DNA of 64,000 nt from the NCBI RefSeq assembly GCF_007000325.2, contig NZ_CP117270.1, forward strand, positions 248,001 through 312,000. The letters run 5' to 3'. The stretch's first letter is position 1, and each line of letters begins with the position of its first letter. Source of the stretch: Rhizobium rhododendri (lineage in GTDB: Bacteria; Pseudomonadota; Alphaproteobacteria; Rhizobiales; Rhizobiaceae). Shown here one piece after another: positions 61,542-64,000 of this stretch. Below the pieces are notes generated by a model that made no database searches, was not told the DNA's origin, and saw nothing but the letters and a program-made list of their open reading frames with translations. Made by a program: the position numbers and the translations under genes.

Positions 61542-62920
61542 GCGCGGCCTTCCGGCGCATCGCCGTCCTCGACATCGGCAAGACGAATGCCAAGGTGGTC
61601 GTGCTCGATGCCCGGACCGGTAGGGAGGTCGCCGTCGTTAAGACCGGCAACGGCGTACTGCAAGACGGCCCCTATCCCCACTACGATATCGAAGCCTTGT
61701 GGCGCTTCACGATGAAAGCGCTGGCCGATTTCGCGGTTGCGCCGGGTTTCGATGCTGTGTCGATCACCACCCATGGGGCTTGTGCCGCATTGCTCGATGC
61801 CGAGGGCGCGCTCGCGCTGCCCGTGCTGGATTATGAGCATCCCTACGACCCGGCCATTCGCGCGGAGTACCTCGCTCTGCGCCCGGATTTCGCCGAAACG
61901 TTCTCGCCCTCGCTTGCCGTCGGCCTTAATCTCGGTGCGCAGTTGCATTACCAGAAGACGGTCTTTCCCGAGGCCTTTGCCAGGGTTGCGACCATTCTTA
62001 CCTATCCGCAATACTGGGCCTGGCGGCTGACCGGCGTAGCTGCCAACGAAATGACATCGCTCGGCTGTCATACGGATCTGTGGCTGCCGGCATCCTCAGA
62101 CTACTCGCCGCTCGTTGACCTGCTTGGCATCCGTGCCAAAATGGCGCCGATCCGTTCGGCGTTCGATGTCCTTGGGCCGATCTCTGCTTCGATTGCCGCC
62201 GAGATCGGAGTTGGCGGTGAAATTCCTGTCTTCTGCGGCATCCATGACAGCAACGCTTCGCTGCTGCCACACCTGATCGGCCGCCCCTCACCCTTCACTG
62301 TAGTCTCGACCGGGACATGGGTGGTCAGCTTTGCGGTTGGCGGCGATATGGACGGGCTCGATCCTGGCCGCGATACGCTCGCCAATGTGGACGCCTATGG
62401 TCGCGCCGTTCCCTCGTCGCGGTTCATGGGCGGTCGGGAGTTCGAAGTGCTGGCGAGAGCGTTCGGCGATGTCGCCCCCGAGGATGCCGAGAAGGCGGTG
62501 AGTGCCGTCATCGAGCGACGTCTGATGCTGTTACCAAACGTGGTCCCCGGTTCAGGTCCCTTTCCCGGCGCACAAATGCAATGGTTGAACGACGCGGAGG
62601 CGACACTTGCAGAGCGGTGTGCTGCCGCCGGACTGTATCTCGCCCTCATGACGCAGGCCTGCCTCGATCTGATCGGCGCCGGCGGCAGCATTGTCGTCGA
62701 AGGACCGTTCGCGCTCAACCGCATCTATATAGCGGCGCTCTCCGCACTGACCGGCCTCGATGTCGTCGCGCTGCCGGGCTCCACGGGCACCAGCCTCGGT
62801 GCTGCACTGCTGACGGGCATTGCGCCGGCGGGTCTGACCGTGCGGGCCCAGGCCGGTTTCCCCCTGCCCCCGCTCGATGACTACAGCGCGCTATGGCATC
62901 AGCGCACGCGCCAGCGCTAG
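61538..62920 (+). CDS. rhaK: Rhamnulokinase, FGGY family
   Basis: 460 residues. It phosphorylates L-rhamnulose to L-rhamnulose 1-phosphate, the substrate of RhaD. The first ATP-binding motif is [10 protein letters not shown] (about 9-18). T-T-H-G-A is at 74, and the domain-2 motif has S-T-G-T-W-V (about 252) with the catalytic aspartate region in G-I-H-D-S-N-A-S. In R. leguminosarum RhaK is also needed for transporter activity. Last gene of the plus-strand operon. Start overlaps rhaU (ATGA). Confidence 0.94.
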   Translation: MSAAFRRIAVLDIGKTNAKVVVLDARTGREVAVVKTGNGVLQDGPYPHYDIEALWRFTMKALADFAVAPGFDAVSITTHGACAALLDAEGALALPVLDYEHPYDPAIRAEYLALRPDFAETFSPSLAVGLNLGAQLHYQKTVFPEAFARVATILTYPQYWAWRLTGVAANEMTSLGCHTDLWLPASSDYSPLVDLLGIRAKMAPIRSAFDVLGPISASIAAEIGVGGEIPVFCGIHDSNASLLPHLIGRPSPFTVVSTGTWVVSFAVGGDMDGLDPGRDTLANVDAYGRAVPSSRFMGGREFEVLARAFGDVAPEDAEKAVSAVIERRLMLLPNVVPGSGPFPGAQMQWLNDAEATLAERCAAAGLYLALMTQACLDLIGAGGSIVVEGPFALNRIYIAALSALTGLDVVALPGSTGTSLGAALLTGIAPAGLTVRAQAGFPLPPLDDYSALWHQRTRQR

Positions 62921-63097
62921 CCTCCTCGTTGCACTTCCCCGCCGTCGGCGATTTTGGCCGGGATTGCGTCTTCGTGTCTTGCCAAGAGTGGCGGTTACCA
63001 CAGATAGTATATGAGACGATTGGCAGCCATGGCGGCGCCGCGTATCGATCAAGACAGCAACGACCCGTCAAACCAAGGCCTCGCGCTAGGGGACGCT

Positions 63098-63319
63098 ATG
63101 CCAAAAACGCCGAAGAACCCTCTGCTGCTTGCCGACGACAGCAACTGGCGCTGCCGGGAGTCTCTTCGCCGTGCGGTGGAAAGGGTGGTGCGTGAGGCCC
63201 TTGATGAAGGCTGGAAACCCGAGGATATCGCAATTTCGCTGGTCGAAGTGGCTGATGAGCATATGGACCAGATGATCGGCGAGGCGATCTGCCCCGGCCA
63301 CCCCATCGTTATTCACTGA
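63098..63319 (+). CDS. Small hypothetical protein
   Basis: 73 residues, predicted mostly helical: W-R-C-R-E-S-L-R-R-A-V-E-R-V-V-R-E-A-L-D-E-G-W-K-P-E-D-I-A followed by L-V-E-V-A-D-E-H-M-D-Q-M. No membrane segment or signal peptide. GGGGA stands four bases before the ATG at 63,098. The frame is open from 63,011, but the added residues look unstructured. I do not recognise the family. Confidence 0.5.
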   Translation: MPKTPKNPLLLADDSNWRCRESLRRAVERVVREALDEGWKPEDIAISLVEVADEHMDQMIGEAICPGHPIVIH

Positions 63320-63560
63320 AGGCTTTTGCGCTATTTCTTGAAGTGAGCGCAACGACTTCGGAGCTATGCGGACAGAATTCCGCAGATGGCTGACGCTCCA
63401 GGCCAATATGCCCTGAAAATCAATTTTCCTGCCCGCCCGAAAAGTGTCTGCCGGAGGATAAACCTGCTCGTCGGCGGAACAATGGAGGCTGCCTACCGTT
63501 CCACTTGGCAAACCAAAATCCGGTCGCAGCCCTCCGGCTCGGCCAGCGGGGCCGAGAACG

Positions 63561-64000
63561 ATGCAAGCGTCTACCTTACGGAACGATCAGCAAACACGGC
63601 GTCGACCACCACGCATTTATTACGTCCATCCCCTGATGCTCGACGGCATGAGCGCCTGGTCGGCTGTCTTCGATCACGCCTCAGCCCTGGGTTTCGACAC
63701 CGTCCTTTCAGCCCCGCCGTTCCTGACACTGCCGGGCGAAAGCGTGTTCGTTCCCAGCGACCCGGATCGGCTGACGCCATCGCTGCAAAGCCTCGGGAAT
63801 ACCGTCGAGGGGCTTCAGGCCCTCGCCGCCGCGGCCCGCCAACGCGGCCTCAACTTCATGATCGACATCGTCATAGATCGCATTTCAACTGTAGAATCGA
63901 CGAACGGCGGCGTAGTTTCCGATCCGCGCATTTCGCCCGAGGAGAGGCATGCCAAGCACTTTTCAACCGGCAGCGAGGCGGAGGAGGAAAACCTGCGCCA
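63561..64000 (+). CDS. GH13-like alpha-glucan enzyme, N-terminal fragment
   Basis: The first 146 codons of a gene running off the window. R-I-Y-Y-V-H-P-L-M near residue 19 and A-L-G-F-D-T-V-L-S-A-P-P-F about residue 48, then R-G-L-N-F-M-I-D-I-V-I-D-R near 115, are the first strands of a GH13 amylase barrel. The wording resembles the N-terminal amylase-like domain of long GlgE-type maltosyltransferases in rhizobia, which extend alpha-glucan from maltose 1-phosphate. The catalytic part is not in view, so the exact enzyme is uncertain. The start at 63,561 has only a weak ribosome-binding site. Confidence 0.6.
   Translation, partial: MQASTLRNDQQTRRRPPRIYYVHPLMLDGMSAWSAVFDHASALGFDTVLSAPPFLTLPGESVFVPSDPDRLTPSLQSLGNTVEGLQALAAAARQRGLNFMIDIVIDRISTVESTNGGVVSDPRISPEERHAKHFSTGSEAEEENLR

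Noticed and set aside
63538..63556. Hairpin CTCGGCC/GGCCGAG as a terminator
   Set aside because: No T-run and it overlaps the probable leader of the GH13-like gene.
1..64000. tRNA, rRNA, CRISPR arrays, insertion sequences, prophage or plasmid replication genes
   Set aside because: Scanned for their usual motifs and repeats; none seen.

Overview
The window looks like a chromosomal or chromid segment of a member of the Rhizobiaceae (Rhizobium, Neorhizobium or Agrobacterium type). The support is a divergent glnII/gstI pair, a NolR-like ArsR regulator, a protein of the RHE_PE00001 type, an HmrR-controlled copper ATPase, and a rhamnose locus in the rhaDI / rhaRSTPQUK order known from R. leguminosarum. 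The DNA is GC-rich throughout except for an AT-richer patch at about 16.6-18.3 kb. I saw no rRNA or tRNA gene, CRISPR array, insertion sequence or integrase.

Layout. 0-3.1 kb: two overlapping ATP-dependent DNA ligase genes, one of them a three-domain LigD. 3.2-7.6 kb: nitrogen assimilation (gstI, glnII), a GAF-GGDEF cyclase and a type II dehydroquinase. 7.6-11.8 kb: NolR-like regulator, zinc alcohol dehydrogenase, amidohydrolase and an HTH protein. 11.9-16.5 kb: copper export (P-type ATPase plus HmrR/CueR behind a typical 19-bp-spacer promoter) and a Na+/H+ antiporter. 16.5-18.3 kb: AT-richer patch with a ClpP-like protein. 18.3-21.4 kb: AbrB-type protein and a periplasmic molybdoenzyme/cytochrome b/DoxX operon. 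21.6-23 kb: ureohydrolase and orphan antitoxin.

23.0-36.4 kb is the most interesting part. It holds a complete five-step histidine degradation route (hutF divergent from hutIHGU, with a HutC-type palindrome between them). Beside it lies a tight minus-strand operon for a polar amino acid ABC transporter, an FAD-dependent oxidase of the sarcosine/N-methyltryptophan oxidase family, and a second histidine ammonia-lyase homologue in which the Ala-Ser-Gly triad that forms the MIO cofactor is absent. I infer that this operon imports a histidine derivative, perhaps a betaine such as hercynine or ergothioneine, and eliminates its amine without MIO, so that the product can enter the hut pathway. This is a hypothesis.

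36.4-42.5 kb: two toxin-antitoxin-like pairs (AbiEii-like and VapBC), a soluble sulfite-oxidase-fold protein, a short-chain dehydrogenase, a PAS protein, and an Lrp regulator divergent from a divergent tryptophan dioxygenase homologue. 42.7-51.7 kb: an envelope M23 protein, dienelactone hydrolase, a large hybrid histidine kinase, a PAS-GGDEF-EAL protein, and between the last two a structured small-RNA candidate with three consecutive stem-loops. 51.9-62.9 kb: the whole L-rhamnose catabolic locus (isomerase, aldolase-dehydrogenase, DeoR regulator, ABC importer, mutarotase, kinase) with a long inverted repeat between the divergent units. The right end enters a GH13-like glucan enzyme.
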